DNA of 64,000 nucleotides from positions 62,001-126,000 of the forward strand of contig JADKKR010000001.1 of NCBI GenBank assembly GCA_016720395.1, written 5' to 3'. The notes below the pieces were generated by a model. That model worked only from the letters and a program-made list of their open reading frames with translations. It made no database searches and was not told the DNA's origin. Numbering within the stretch: the first letter of the stretch is position 1; every line of letters begins with the position of its first letter. Source of the DNA: Geobacteraceae bacterium (GTDB taxonomy: Bacteria; Desulfobacterota; Desulfuromonadia; Geobacterales; Pseudopelobacteraceae). Shown piece after piece: positions 41,710 to 50,912 of this stretch. Both the position numbers and the translations under genes were made by a program.

Positions 41710-42777
41710 TCAGGCTGAGGCGGCCGGCTCATACCCCTTGACGCAGTTTCTACCGGCCTCTTTGGCATCGTACATGGCGATGTCAGCGGCCCGCAGAAGT
41801 GACGTTCTGCTGCTGCCATCCTGCGGGAAGGTTGCCACGCCGAAGCTGGCTGTCAGATGGATTTCCTGATTGTCATCTGAAAAAAACGTGGCGGCTCTCA
41901 TCAACTCCAGCAACTTCTCGGCCATGATCAGAGCCTGCTGCTTGCCTGTCTGCGGCAGAATAACCACGAACTCGTCCCCGCCGTAGCGGGCGGCCCGGTC
42001 ACAATCACGGATATTCCTGCCGATCAACCTGCCCAACTCGCTCAGCATGCGACTCCCTACCAGGTGGCCATGCAGATCATTGATGCGTTTCAGGTAATCC
42101 AGATCAAGAAAAACAAGCGACAACTCCGTCCGATAGCGTTGAGCCCTCAAAAACTCACTGTCTATCAACTGTCCGAAATGGCGTGAATTGTACAGGCCGG
42201 TCAGGTCGTCAGTAACCACCAGTTCATTGATACGGTCAAAGTTGCGGGCATTGACAAGTGCAATTGCGGCGAAATCAGCAATAGCGGTAAGGATACTCTG
42301 GTCGACGTCATCGAACATCAGTTCGTCATAGCTGTTGATCAGCTCGATCACTCCGATCACCTTCTCATGAATCTTCAGCGGTACCGCGATAATGGAGCGG
42401 GTCTTGAAGGAGAGCTGTTTATCGAAATGGGTTGCAAAACGGGGATCCTGACTCACATCGGGTATCAGCAGCGGGACACCGTGCAGGGCCACCCATCCGG
42501 CAATCCCCTCACCCTGCTTCAGAGTAATACCCTTCAACTGTTCCGCAACGGGAGAGACGGCGATCTCGAAACTCAGCTCTCTGCTGGCTTCATCAACCAG
42601 CAGGAGCGACCAGGCCTTGGGTTTGATCAGCCGGTCCACCTGCTTCATGATCGTCTCAAGAACGGCATGAACCTCCAGGGAGGAGGTCAGCGCCTTGCCG
42701 ATCTCGATCATTGAGGCCAACTCGTTGTTGCGGCGTTCGATTAGCTTCGCTGTTTCAGCGGCAGTCTGGGTGGCCAT
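41710..42777 (-). CDS. GAF-GGDEF diguanylate cyclase
   Basis: 355 aa from the ATG at 42777 (AGGA upstream); an open frame to 42837 has no start signal. A short N-terminal helix leads into a GAF domain (about 25-175), then GGDEF (about 190-345) with an intact GGDEF site (ARYGGDEFVVILPQ) and an RxxD I-site (RDCD) five residues before it. It should make c-di-GMP under ligand control through GAF. The 279 bp between this gene and recO hold nothing I can assign. Confidence 0.93.
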   Translation of the reverse strand: MATQTAAETAKLIERRNNELASMIEIGKALTSSLEVHAVLETIMKQVDRLIKPKAWSLLLVDEASRELSFEIAVSPVAEQLKGITLKQGEGIAGWVALHGVPLLIPDVSQDPRFATHFDKQLSFKTRSIIAVPLKIHEKVIGVIELINSYDELMFDDVDQSILTAIADFAAIALVNARNFDRINELVVTDDLTGLYNSRHFGQLIDSEFLRAQRYRTELSLVFLDLDYLKRINDLHGHLVGSRMLSELGRLIGRNIRDCDRAARYGGDEFVVILPQTGKQQALIMAEKLLELMRAATFFSDDNQEIHLTASFGVATFPQDGSSRTSLLRAADIAMYDAKEAGRNCVKGYEPAASA

Positions 42778-43056
42778 GCACTGGTTCCTGTAAGGCGTGT
42801 GAAATATGGTAAGGCATATTCCGGCCCGGTGTTTCAAAAGGTAGCAGCCGAAGGTCGTTGCAGCGAAGAATCCTGTTGTAATTTACTTCAGGGATTGTAT
42901 CATCTTTTTTTAAGAATTCCAGTACCTCTTTCTGCAAAAATGCTTCGGGGGATACATCCCGCCAAAACAGCTTCACAGATCACGTGCAGACGCTCTTACA
43001 GCCGAAAGACCAGACCGATGTTTGTCTCCCGCAAACCTGACGGATGAGAATCACCC

Positions 43057-43785
43057 ATGCATGCTGAAAAACTGCAATCTTTTGTCCTCTCCTCACTCGA
43101 TTACGGCGACAGCGACCGAATCGTATCGCTTTTCACCCTGGAACATGGCCGGATCAAGGCCTTTGCGCGGGGGGCGAGAAAAAGCCGCAAACGCTTCGGC
43201 CCGGCACTGGAAGCATTCGCCCGTATCGATGTCCAGGCTCGAATCAAGGAGGGCCTGTCCACTCTGCAGCAGGCCGATATTATCAGCATTTACCCCGCCA
43301 TCCGGGCCGATCTGGAGCGCATCGCCCACGCGCTGTATGCCTGTGAGCTGGTGGACGTCATTACCCCTGAAGGGCACCCGATCCCGCGTCTGTACCGGCT
43401 GCTGGCCGCCTATCTTGATCGCTTGGAAACAGAAGCGGCGGTCGAAGGCGACCGCCGGTTTTTCGAAGTAAACCTGTTGAACATACTCGGTTACCGGCCG
43501 TCGCTGGAGAGTTGCACCCGCTGCGACAGTCCGTTCATGGAGGGTGGAGCCTGGCTGCAGGAGGGGGGCGAAACGGTCTGTCGCTTTTGCTGTGCCGGTG
43601 GAAAACAGCTTTCGTCCGCTACGCTCAAGGCCCTTTCAGCCTGTCTCAAAACCGGCATCTTCGGACAGATCGATTTTCCCGCCGCAAGCATGCAACAGGC
43701 CGGTTATCTGCTGGACGAGGCCATATCCGCACACAGCGGGCGACGGCTGAGAAGCCTGGAGTTCCTGCAGCAGATCAGCGGGTAG
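43057..43785 (+). CDS. recO: DNA repair protein RecO
   Basis: 242 aa. N-terminal OB fold (FVLSSLDYGDSDRIVSLFT, RGARKSRKRFG) and a helical C-terminal part with a zinc site (CTRCDS and CRFCC, about 150-180). RecO loads RecA onto SSB-coated DNA with RecR. It converges with cbiN, overlapping its end by 11 bases. Confidence 0.94.
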   Translation: MHAEKLQSFVLSSLDYGDSDRIVSLFTLEHGRIKAFARGARKSRKRFGPALEAFARIDVQARIKEGLSTLQQADIISIYPAIRADLERIAHALYACELVDVITPEGHPIPRLYRLLAAYLDRLETEAAVEGDRRFFEVNLLNILGYRPSLESCTRCDSPFMEGGAWLQEGGETVCRFCCAGGKQLSSATLKALSACLKTGIFGQIDFPAASMQQAGYLLDEAISAHSGRRLRSLEFLQQISG

Positions 43786-44068
43786 GTTTTTCGTCCGATA
43801 GCTTCTTTCTCCCCTCCAGAAGCACCCGCCAGTAATAGCCTGCAATAAAGCCGCCCACCGTTCCCGCCATCAAAAACATGAACAACTGCAGATCTCCCTC
43901 TGCCGTCGGGAGCAGTGACGGACGTTCTTTGCGGCCATGTTCACGGGCGATCCTGTTGACCACGGCCTCATCAACCCCCGGCCACTTTTCTCCGGCATAC
44001 AGGGTTCCAAACGGCACCCCGCACATCAGCATAGTGCAGAGCAGCAGAACGTAAACCGGTTTGTTCAT
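43775..44068 (-). CDS. cbiN: CbiN-like small subunit of an ECF cobalt transporter
   Basis: 97 aa. Two membrane helices, at about 5-25 and 63-83, enclose a periplasmic loop (EKWPGVDEAVVNRIARE), the layout of CbiN, which helps load Co2+ into CbiM. Sequence match to CbiN is modest, so position carries weight: it overlaps the cbiM stop by 4 bases. No cbiQ or cbiO follows; recO converges instead. Confidence 0.7.
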   Translation of the reverse strand: MNKPVYVLLLCTMLMCGVPFGTLYAGEKWPGVDEAVVNRIAREHGRKERPSLLPTAEGDLQLFMFLMAGTVGGFIAGYYWRVLLEGRKKLSDEKPTR

Positions 44069-44814
44069 CGCCCCTCCCTCCCGATTCCGGTCATCGCTGT
44101 CCTGGCCAGCAGATCCGGGCGTTTTTTGCGCAGCAGCGACACCATGCCGGCGGTAATAGCACCTTCAAGTATCCCCAAAGGAAGTTGGGTCGGAACAAAA
44201 GCCAGGGCAATTTTCCCTGCCATCGGCCAGAACGGGCTGGTGCCCCTGATACCGGCTGCCATGATCATGGCGGTACCGGCATAGGTGGCCCAATCAGCTG
44301 CCAGGCCCGCCGCAAAAGCAGCGGCAACAACACCGAGTCCTGCCATACGCAAGCCGCGAAAGATCGCATAACCGGCAAAGGAACCCATCACGCCCATGCT
44401 GAACAGGTTGGCTCCCCAGGTAGACAGCCCGCCATGGGACAGGAACAGCGCCTGAATCAGCAGGGCTACAGCTGCGGCCACCACACCCAGAGTGGGACCG
44501 AGCAGCACTGCCGCCAAACCGGTGCCGCAGGGGTGCGAACAGGTACCGGCCATCGGCACCGGTACGGGCATACAGGAAATGACGAATACGACCGCCGCCA
44601 CCATCCCGACCAGCGGCTTGCTGGCGAGGTCGACCTCGGAGCGACGCACCAGAGTACGCAACCCCAATGCAAGAAAGGGCGCAGAGGCGCACAACCAGAA
44701 CAGGGCCCAGGAGAACGGAAGAATACCTTCGGAAATGTGCATGGCGCGGGCATGGGAGGGTGTCAGGACAACCGGCAGGCAAGCAGACAGCATAATGATG
44801 TAACGGTGGTTCAT
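44065..44814 (-). CDS. cbiM: CbiM, substrate-binding membrane subunit of an ECF cobalt transporter
   Basis: 249 aa. A signal-peptide-like start ends SHARA, and cleavage there would expose MHISEG, the mature N-terminus whose His binds cobalt in this family. MAGTCSHPCGTGLAAVLLGP and LSTWGANLFSMG are family motifs, with about six or seven helices. GGGAG precedes the ATG, and a cobalamin riboswitch controls the gene. cbiN is translationally coupled. Confidence 0.93.
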   Translation of the reverse strand: MNHRYIIMLSACLPVVLTPSHARAMHISEGILPFSWALFWLCASAPFLALGLRTLVRRSEVDLASKPLVGMVAAVVFVISCMPVPVPMAGTCSHPCGTGLAAVLLGPTLGVVAAAVALLIQALFLSHGGLSTWGANLFSMGVMGSFAGYAIFRGLRMAGLGVVAAAFAAGLAADWATYAGTAMIMAAGIRGTSPFWPMAGKIALAFVPTQLPLGILEGAITAGMVSLLRKKRPDLLARTAMTGIGREGR

Positions 44815-44851
44815 GATGAGCTCCCATCCCCACGACTGGAGTGTCTCTGTT

Positions 44852-44997
44852 ACTTCCAGCCAGGTCTCCTGGCTCGGGGATCCTCCCTCATCCGCGCCTT
44901 CCCGCCCGGCAGGGCAGTGGCTGTATGCGGAATCGGTCCTCCCTTACAGTTGCGGGGCAGCGCCGGATTTCAACCGGCTTCCCTTAGACTGGAAGTT
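44852..44997 (-). ncRNA. Cobalamin riboswitch upstream of cbiM, overlapping the end of cbiA
   Basis: Read on the minus strand: P1 strand ACTTCCAG, GGGAAGCCGGTTGAAATCCG, GCTGCCCCGCAACTGTAAGG, AGCCACTG, GGATCCCCGAGCCAGGAG, then CTGGAAGT closing P1. The 5' strand of P1 encodes the last codons of cbiA (stop at 44984). No terminator lies between it and cbiM; a CTCC/GGAG pairing near the cbiM ribosome site suggests control of translation. Confidence 0.93.
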
Positions 44998-46417
44998 GTT
45001 TGGTGTGGTCTTGTAGCACGCTTCCGTAGCTTCTGCAAGCGGCAACAAAACCGGAAGCAAGCACCGGATTGCTGCCGAAATGCAGGTGGATATAGGATGC
45101 GAGGCAGTTCCGGTACCGGTAGCCTTCGGCGGGCAGTTCCCGCCCCTGGCGTGTCACCCGGTAGCAGCGGTCGACACCTTCCGGAAGCGTTCCGATCTCG
45201 GAATAGTGAAATTCATGCCCCCTGGCGACGGTTCCCGCAGAACCGATGACCGTTTCACCACCGGTCTCCACCTGGCGGTAGCCGAGCGCCTTCCGCTTTG
45301 TAAGCATCCTGGCCCGTACCGGAAAGACGCCGACAAATTCGCCGGCACCCTCCAACCCCTCGGTGAGGTAGATCAGCCCGCCGCACTCGGCATAGACCGG
45401 CATGTCAGACCGGATAAGCGACATAATCACCTTCTTCATCTCAACATTCGCCGCGAGCCGTTCAGCATGAAGCTCCGGATAACCGCCCGGCAGATAGATA
45501 CCGGAAATATCAGACGGCAATCCGCTGTCATCAAGCGGCGAAAAAGAGACAATCTCCGCACCCGCATCCCGCAGGAGACGCAGATTATCTTCATAGCAGA
45601 AACAGAAGGCGGCATCACGGGCCACAGCGATGCGAACCGCTGGTTCGACTCCGCTTTTAGGCCTGTTTTTTGGGTCCACCAACCGGTCATCGCGCTCCAG
45701 CAGCCTACTATCCGTCTGCTGAGTAAAGTTGAAGCCCAGACCAGCCAGTCTTTCAAGATCCAGACACCCTTCGGCCATATCCGCCAACCGGTCGATAAAG
45801 CCGGTAGACAGGGGATTGTCTTCTGCCGTTATCAGTCCCAGGTGCCGCGAAGAGATTGCCAGAGACTCATCGCGCGGGATACAGCCGAACACCTCGAGGG
45901 AAGGCAGTGCAGCGGACAGCGACTGCCGCAGAAGTTCACCGTGGGATTCGCTGCCCACATTGTTGAAGATCACCCCCGCCAGTCTGACCTGCGGGTCAAA
46001 ATCGGCGAAACCCTTGACAAGTGCCGCAGCGCTGGCTGCCATACCTCGCACATTGACCACCAGAACCACAGGAGCACCGGTAACTGAAGCAATCTGGGCA
46101 CTGCTGCCTTCGATGGAAGACGGGCCGATACCGTCAAAGAGCCCCATGACTCCTTCTATCACAGCAACATCGGCTTCTCTGGAGTGGAGGGAGTAAGTTT
46201 CACGCACGAAATCCGCCGGACACATCCAGGCGTCCAGGTTGATGGAAGGACGCCCGGTCACCAGGCGATGGTAGCCGGGGTCGATAAAATCCGGGCCGCA
46301 CTTGAAGGGGGCCACCACGAGTCCACGACGGGTAAGCGCCGCCATGATCGCAAGGCTGACGGTCGTCTTTCCGCTGCCGCTCTGGGGTGCGGCTATCAGG
46401 AAACCGTGCCTTCTCAA
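44984..46417 (-). CDS. cbiA: Cobyrinate a,c-diamide synthase CbiA/CobB
   Basis: 477 aa. It amidates corrin carboxylates a and c using glutamine and ATP. N-terminal ATPase with APQSGSGKTTVSLAIMAAL (P-loop about 9-18) and KCGPDFIDP; C-terminal class I glutaminase-like domain with the nucleophile in YAECGGLIYL and GHEFHYSE. It overlaps the tonB stop by 4 bases, and its last codons form part of the next riboswitch. Confidence 0.95.
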   Translation of the reverse strand: MRRHGFLIAAPQSGSGKTTVSLAIMAALTRRGLVVAPFKCGPDFIDPGYHRLVTGRPSINLDAWMCPADFVRETYSLHSREADVAVIEGVMGLFDGIGPSSIEGSSAQIASVTGAPVVLVVNVRGMAASAAALVKGFADFDPQVRLAGVIFNNVGSESHGELLRQSLSAALPSLEVFGCIPRDESLAISSRHLGLITAEDNPLSTGFIDRLADMAEGCLDLERLAGLGFNFTQQTDSRLLERDDRLVDPKNRPKSGVEPAVRIAVARDAAFCFCYEDNLRLLRDAGAEIVSFSPLDDSGLPSDISGIYLPGGYPELHAERLAANVEMKKVIMSLIRSDMPVYAECGGLIYLTEGLEGAGEFVGVFPVRARMLTKRKALGYRQVETGGETVIGSAGTVARGHEFHYSEIGTLPEGVDRCYRVTRQGRELPAEGYRYRNCLASYIHLHFGSNPVLASGFVAACRSYGSVLQDHTKQLPV

Positions 46418-47235
46418 CGTAATGCCCTTCGTGCGCCGCCATACTGAAAGAATGCTATCAAATTGAACTCATCCTTGTCATACCCCTTGGGAAAACCGCC
46501 CACAGGACCAATCAGCTTAAGAGTCCGTAACACTTCGTCATCAAGCACCCGCGCTCCTGAACTTTCCAGCAGCCGGACACCGGTGATCTCTCCGCGCCTG
46601 TTGAATGATATCCGGACCGGCGTGATGCCCTCGATGCCCTTCATGGCAGCTTCCTGGGGATAGCGCCAGACGCCGTAGACGGCCGTTTCAAAACGGCGCA
46701 GGAACGATCCGAAGAGGATGTCATCACTGTTAAGAAACCGGGTGTCACCCTCGGCGATTTCATCCTCGAATTTGCGGCGATAACTCTCTTCGAGCCGGGC
46801 CATCCGGTTGGCGCTGGGGAAGAGCTGCGGCTGCTGCGTTTGCGGGGAGGACGGCGACTTCGGCTTCAGCAGACCGGATGCCGATGAACCGGGAGTAAGC
46901 TGGGTTTCCCGGGGGGACGGCTTCGCTGTTTCCCGCGGCCGGGCCTGAGGTACCGAAGACGGTCTCTGCACAGCGCTGTCGATTGCATCACGCCCGCGCG
47001 GTGTCATCTCACGCGGGACGCGGATACGGCGTTCAGACTGCCGCTGCGTTTCCTGCTGGCGAGGCTGTTGCTCCGCTTTCAGGTCCGGTACCTGCTGCAG
47101 GTCTATGAATACCGGTTCCTTTGGCAGGGGACGGGACTCAGGCAGGTAATACAGCAGAGCGCCGGCTCCTGCATGCAGAAGAAGCGAAAGAACCAGCAGG
47201 TAGATAAAGGTTTTTTCTACAGTATTGTCAGACAT
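46414..47235 (-). CDS. tonB: TonB-family energy transducer
   Basis: 273 aa. One N-terminal helix (about 10-31) anchors it in the inner membrane, a long Pro/Arg/Gln-rich stretch spans the periplasm (about 36-150), and the C-terminal TonB domain has WRYPQEAAMKGIEGITPVRI and LLESSGARVLDDEVLRTL. It passes proton-motive energy to outer-membrane receptors. Being coupled to cbiA, cobamide or corrinoid import is a likely use; no exbB, exbD or receptor gene is nearby. Confidence 0.88.
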   Translation of the reverse strand: MSDNTVEKTFIYLLVLSLLLHAGAGALLYYLPESRPLPKEPVFIDLQQVPDLKAEQQPRQQETQRQSERRIRVPREMTPRGRDAIDSAVQRPSSVPQARPRETAKPSPRETQLTPGSSASGLLKPKSPSSPQTQQPQLFPSANRMARLEESYRRKFEDEIAEGDTRFLNSDDILFGSFLRRFETAVYGVWRYPQEAAMKGIEGITPVRISFNRRGEITGVRLLESSGARVLDDEVLRTLKLIGPVGGFPKGYDKDEFNLIAFFQYGGARRALR

Positions 47236-47295
47236 GCGCGTAGGCGGAACAGATATCGGCTCTGCAGCTCCGGTCCTTGGTATGAACAGCCTTCA

Positions 47296-48144
47296 TCACG
47301 CCCCCCGCACCGGGACGGATTTGAATTCTCGGTCGTAGTCTCGAACACGATCGCTGTCATCTCCGGTCTCTTTGCGAAGAAACGCCAGAATTTCCTTGAG
47401 GCTCTCCAGGATGACCGCTTCGGACTTGGGAAACTCACTTGGATCAAGTTCCAGGGTCACTGTACTCTGGTATTCGGTACTGCGCAGGTGATTGAGAAAA
47501 CGGGTCAACGGCAGGATGCCGTGGCCGGGGAGCAGGTGTTCACGTCCATGTCCATAATCGGAAAAATGGATATTCCTGATTCGGCCTGACTCGTAGAACA
47601 GAAAGAAATCGTTGATGAAGTTGGCCTTGCCCGATCCCATGTGGGTACAGTCAAAGGTAAGGTAAAGGTTGTGCTCGTGAATGAAATCAATCATATGCTG
47701 GGTATTGGACAGGATATTGGGATTGATCTTGTATTTACCAACCCAGGGCATATTCTCGATAGTAACTGCAACCTGGCCGTCACGTCCCACCTCTTTCTGA
47801 AAATCATGGACACTATAGAGCCAACGCCAGAAACCTACCTCAAGACCCATCCAGGAAGGTGGATGAAAATTAACCAGGGGAATTCCGCGGTCCGCAGCCA
47901 GTTCGATAGAAATGCGCAGTGAGTCCATCGGCCCGCCCCAGCCGTCCAGCTGCATGAACGGGGAATGGATGGAGTGGATGGTCGTAATCTCTTGCAATGC
48001 AGCAACCAACCTGGACGAATTGACTTTTTGAAAATCCTGGTTGATGATCAGTTCGACTCCGTCGAAACCGGCCTCGGCAGACAGCTCGCAAACTTTTTTC
48101 AGCGGCAGGGTAAACAGCGATCCTGTTGAGAGAGTGATCAGCAT
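47296..48144 (-). CDS. Sugar phosphate isomerase/epimerase-like TIM-barrel protein
   Basis: 282 aa of the xylose-isomerase-like/AP endonuclease 2 superfamily. Probable metal residues fall in FDGVELIIN, VTIENMPW, FDCTHMGSG and HFSDYGHG plus LELDPSEF. The fold is clear but the substrate is not. It lies between the DUF294 gene (6 bp gap) and tonB on the same strand. Confidence 0.8.
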   Translation of the reverse strand: MLITLSTGSLFTLPLKKVCELSAEAGFDGVELIINQDFQKVNSSRLVAALQEITTIHSIHSPFMQLDGWGGPMDSLRISIELAADRGIPLVNFHPPSWMGLEVGFWRWLYSVHDFQKEVGRDGQVAVTIENMPWVGKYKINPNILSNTQHMIDFIHEHNLYLTFDCTHMGSGKANFINDFFLFYESGRIRNIHFSDYGHGREHLLPGHGILPLTRFLNHLRSTEYQSTVTLELDPSEFPKSEAVILESLKEILAFLRKETGDDSDRVRDYDREFKSVPVRGA

Positions 48145-48150
48145 GGCCGC

Positions 48151-49389
48151 TCACTCCCCCGCGCCGCTGAAGTTGAGCCCGACATGGCGCTGGATATTGC
48201 CGACCGCTTCGAGAGATTCGCGCAGAGTCTCCTGCTCAGCCACGTTCATCAGATCAATATCCAGGTAAAGCGGAGAGGCGTTCAGCCAATCGGGCAGAAC
48301 CTCCCGTTCCCGGAGCAGACGAAGTTCGTGGAGCATATGCCAGGCCTGTAACAGACGTTCGGCCATATCCACGTTCAGTTCACGCCGCCAGAGGAGCTCG
48401 CGGACTCGTCGGGGGGTTGATGCTGTTTCAAGTTTTCTCAGCAGACTGAGTGCAGAAACCGATGCCGAGAGCGGTAGCAGGGCATTATCGAGCAGAGCAA
48501 ACAACCCGCGGTAGGGACCCCGTTTTTCCAACCGCAGACCGCCCATGATGCCGATGCCGTTTGAAAGTGCAACAACACGTGAGACAAGATTGCTCACCGC
48601 AACCGGACGTGCCGACAATGCCGCCAGTGAAAGCTGCCTGAAACCGGACCCTGTATCTCCGGAGCCGTCAAGCTGGGTCTGATCCGCCAGACGCAGTATT
48701 TCGATAACCTCGTTGACGTTGCCACGCCCCAGAACATTACCCAGACGCTGCCGCCATTCCGGGAGACTGCCTCGCCACATGCTGTTGCGGGGGGTAACCG
48801 CCTCGTCGACCTGAAGGCCGCAGGCCTCGAAGCCCTGATGGAGGAGAGCTGCAAATCGCTTGATAAACCCTTCCTCGGCATCATCGGCGGGTCCATGAAC
48901 AAGCATGAACTGGAGCGGGCAGAAAGGCGAGAACTCCTGGCGACCGGCAGGCCCCAGGGCGATAATGGTCATCTCCGGTATCCGGGTGGAGGCGCCCCCG
49001 AGCGTTGTGTACGAAATCCGGACGAGTGAGCCGGACAGCGCCTGAAGGAAAAGTATGCTGAACTGGTAGAAAGCCGGGGCTGCATGGTGAATGGCAACAT
49101 GGTCGTACAGTCCGGCAAAGAAGATCGTGGTCAGTTCTCTGAGCCGGCTGAGTTCCTGACACACCGCAACCTCATCCATCAGACTCAGGCTGCGGGAACA
49201 AAACAGGTCATTGGCGGCAACCAGGTCATCAAGGGCGTGTGACGTAGCCGCAAGCATTTCAGCAGCCTCATTCGAGCGGCAGAACTCCATCCGGTCGAGG
49301 AGCATCTGGCGAAAGGTGACGGTAAAATCACCGGCAGCCCGCCAGGCGAGAACATCACTGCCTTTTGCGGAGACCAGGTGTGCCATCAC
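48151..49389 (-). CDS. DUF294-type nucleotidyltransferase-like protein, active site degenerate
   Basis: 412 aa. The GlnB-uridylyltransferase-like domain (about 130-215) and the DUF294 C-terminal domain (about 250-410) are recognisable by pattern (RNSMWRGSLPEWRQ). Where relatives have a GS..GR.E..L..DQDN-type active site, this protein has LGPAGRQEFSPFCPLQFML, so the Gly-Ser and both catalytic Asp are gone. It is likely a pseudoenzyme. Cyclic-nucleotide and CBS domains found in many relatives are absent. It overlaps the symporter stop; the start could be the GTG at 49389 or the ATG at 49386. Confidence 0.72.
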   Translation of the reverse strand: MMAHLVSAKGSDVLAWRAAGDFTVTFRQMLLDRMEFCRSNEAAEMLAATSHALDDLVAANDLFCSRSLSLMDEVAVCQELSRLRELTTIFFAGLYDHVAIHHAAPAFYQFSILFLQALSGSLVRISYTTLGGASTRIPEMTIIALGPAGRQEFSPFCPLQFMLVHGPADDAEEGFIKRFAALLHQGFEACGLQVDEAVTPRNSMWRGSLPEWRQRLGNVLGRGNVNEVIEILRLADQTQLDGSGDTGSGFRQLSLAALSARPVAVSNLVSRVVALSNGIGIMGGLRLEKRGPYRGLFALLDNALLPLSASVSALSLLRKLETASTPRRVRELLWRRELNVDMAERLLQAWHMLHELRLLREREVLPDWLNASPLYLDIDLMNVAEQETLRESLEAVGNIQRHVGLNFSGAGE

Positions 49390-50912
49390 TCCTCCGAACA
49401 GTCGTGCACGTCCCGGGCCAGGAATCGCCGGATGGACTCAGAGGGTGCCGTTGTCAGCAGCGAGACAACAACCATGACAACAATGACAACCGGTGCACCG
49501 ATAAAAGCCGAAGAGGTTGGCGGCAGCAGCCGGGAAACCACCGGAAGGGCATCACCGACCAGAAAAGGCAGGAAGGTGATCAGGACCCCGGACAGCATAC
49601 CGGCGATAACCCCCGGGGCATTGGCCCTGTCCCACCAGATACCCAGCAGGAATGCCGGGAAAATGGTATTACCTGCCAGTGCAAAGGCCAGAGCGGCGAT
49701 CTCGGCAATCATGCCCCATGGCTTCAACGTCAGTACCATGACAACTGCAGCCAGAATCAGAAAGAAACCCTTGGCTGCATAAACCTTGTCGGTTTCGGAA
49801 GCGGTCGGCCGGATCAGGCGTGGATAGATATCGTAGGAAAAGGAGGCCGAACCTGTCAACATCATGCCGGCCACTGTCGAAAATGCGGCACTCATCCCCC
49901 CGGCAGCCAGCAGGCCCACCACCCAGAGCGGCAATCCGGCGTTACTCACGGCAGAGAGTATCACCATATCGGCACTGCCCGGATCAGCGGAGAAGGGAAT
50001 CCCGCCGCGGGCCTCAAACAAACGTCCCAGAACACCGTACGCCGGCGCCGACCAGTAGATGAGGGCGATAAAGAACAATCCCCACACCACCCCCCAACGG
50101 GCATCCCGGATGCCGGGCACCATATAGAAGCGGGAAAGCACATGCGGCAATCCTGCCGTGCCGAACATCAGGGTGAAACAGAGTGCCATCCAGTGGAACA
50201 GGGAAACCGTTGAAAAAGGCTCGGACCAGGCGAATCCGAACTGCTGCTGCAGGTCGCTGATGGCCGCGCCATAGCCGAACTGGGGCAGCAGCCAGAAATA
50301 GCCCAGCTTGCGGGTCAGCAGCATCAGCGGCAGGATGAAGGTGACGATCAGCACAAAATACTGCAACTTCTGGTTGCGGGCCACCCCCAGAGTACCTGAG
50401 ACAACCACGAGTGAAACAACAATCGATGCCGCCAGCACGACAGCAGGAATATAGGCGATGCCGAACAGCCAGGAGACCAGAAGCGCTATCCCGCGGAACT
50501 GGGCGACACTGTAGATAACCGTGATCAGAATGGAAATGCAGGCTACCATTGTTCGAGCGCTATCTGATTCGTAACGGAATCCAACGAAGTCCGGTGCGGT
50601 GAATTTCCCGAAACGCCGGATCTGGCTGGCCATCAGCACCAGCAGCAGCACATACCCGCCGGTCCACCCCACCACGAAGGCCATGGCAAAATAACCCTTC
50701 AGATAGAACATGCCGGCCAGTCCCATAAAGCTGGCCGCACTCATCCAGTTACTGGCTATGGCTGCCCCGATGCCGATCCGGCCGGTGTACCCCCCGTTGA
50801 AGCCGTATTCGGAAGCCTGTCGTGACCGGGTTCTCAGGCCCGACAGGATGAAAAGGGCGAACATGCCGGCAACTATTGCCAATGGGAGCAGTTGTACCGT
50901 GGGAGAAAGCAT
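49386..50912 (-). CDS. Solute:sodium symporter (SSS family, ActP-like)
   Basis: 508 aa with about 13 helices. Family stretches include ASNWMSAASFMGLAGMFYLK, GTAGLPHVLSRFY and GGMSAAFSTVAGMMLTGSAS. With a DUF4212 partner directly upstream and a DUF294 protein downstream it forms the common acetate/short organic acid permease cluster. The exact substrate is not visible. Confidence 0.92.
   Translation of the reverse strand: MLSPTVQLLPLAIVAGMFALFILSGLRTRSRQASEYGFNGGYTGRIGIGAAIASNWMSAASFMGLAGMFYLKGYFAMAFVVGWTGGYVLLLVLMASQIRRFGKFTAPDFVGFRYESDSARTMVACISILITVIYSVAQFRGIALLVSWLFGIAYIPAVVLAASIVVSLVVVSGTLGVARNQKLQYFVLIVTFILPLMLLTRKLGYFWLLPQFGYGAAISDLQQQFGFAWSEPFSTVSLFHWMALCFTLMFGTAGLPHVLSRFYMVPGIRDARWGVVWGLFFIALIYWSAPAYGVLGRLFEARGGIPFSADPGSADMVILSAVSNAGLPLWVVGLLAAGGMSAAFSTVAGMMLTGSASFSYDIYPRLIRPTASETDKVYAAKGFFLILAAVVMVLTLKPWGMIAEIAALAFALAGNTIFPAFLLGIWWDRANAPGVIAGMLSGVLITFLPFLVGDALPVVSRLLPPTSSAFIGAPVVIVVMVVVSLLTTAPSESIRRFLARDVHDCSEE

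Noticed and set aside
42755..42976. Possible 73-residue minus-strand gene between the GAF-GGDEF gene and recO
   Set aside because: It overlaps the cyclase start, has no ribosome site and shows no protein-like pattern; treated as intergenic.
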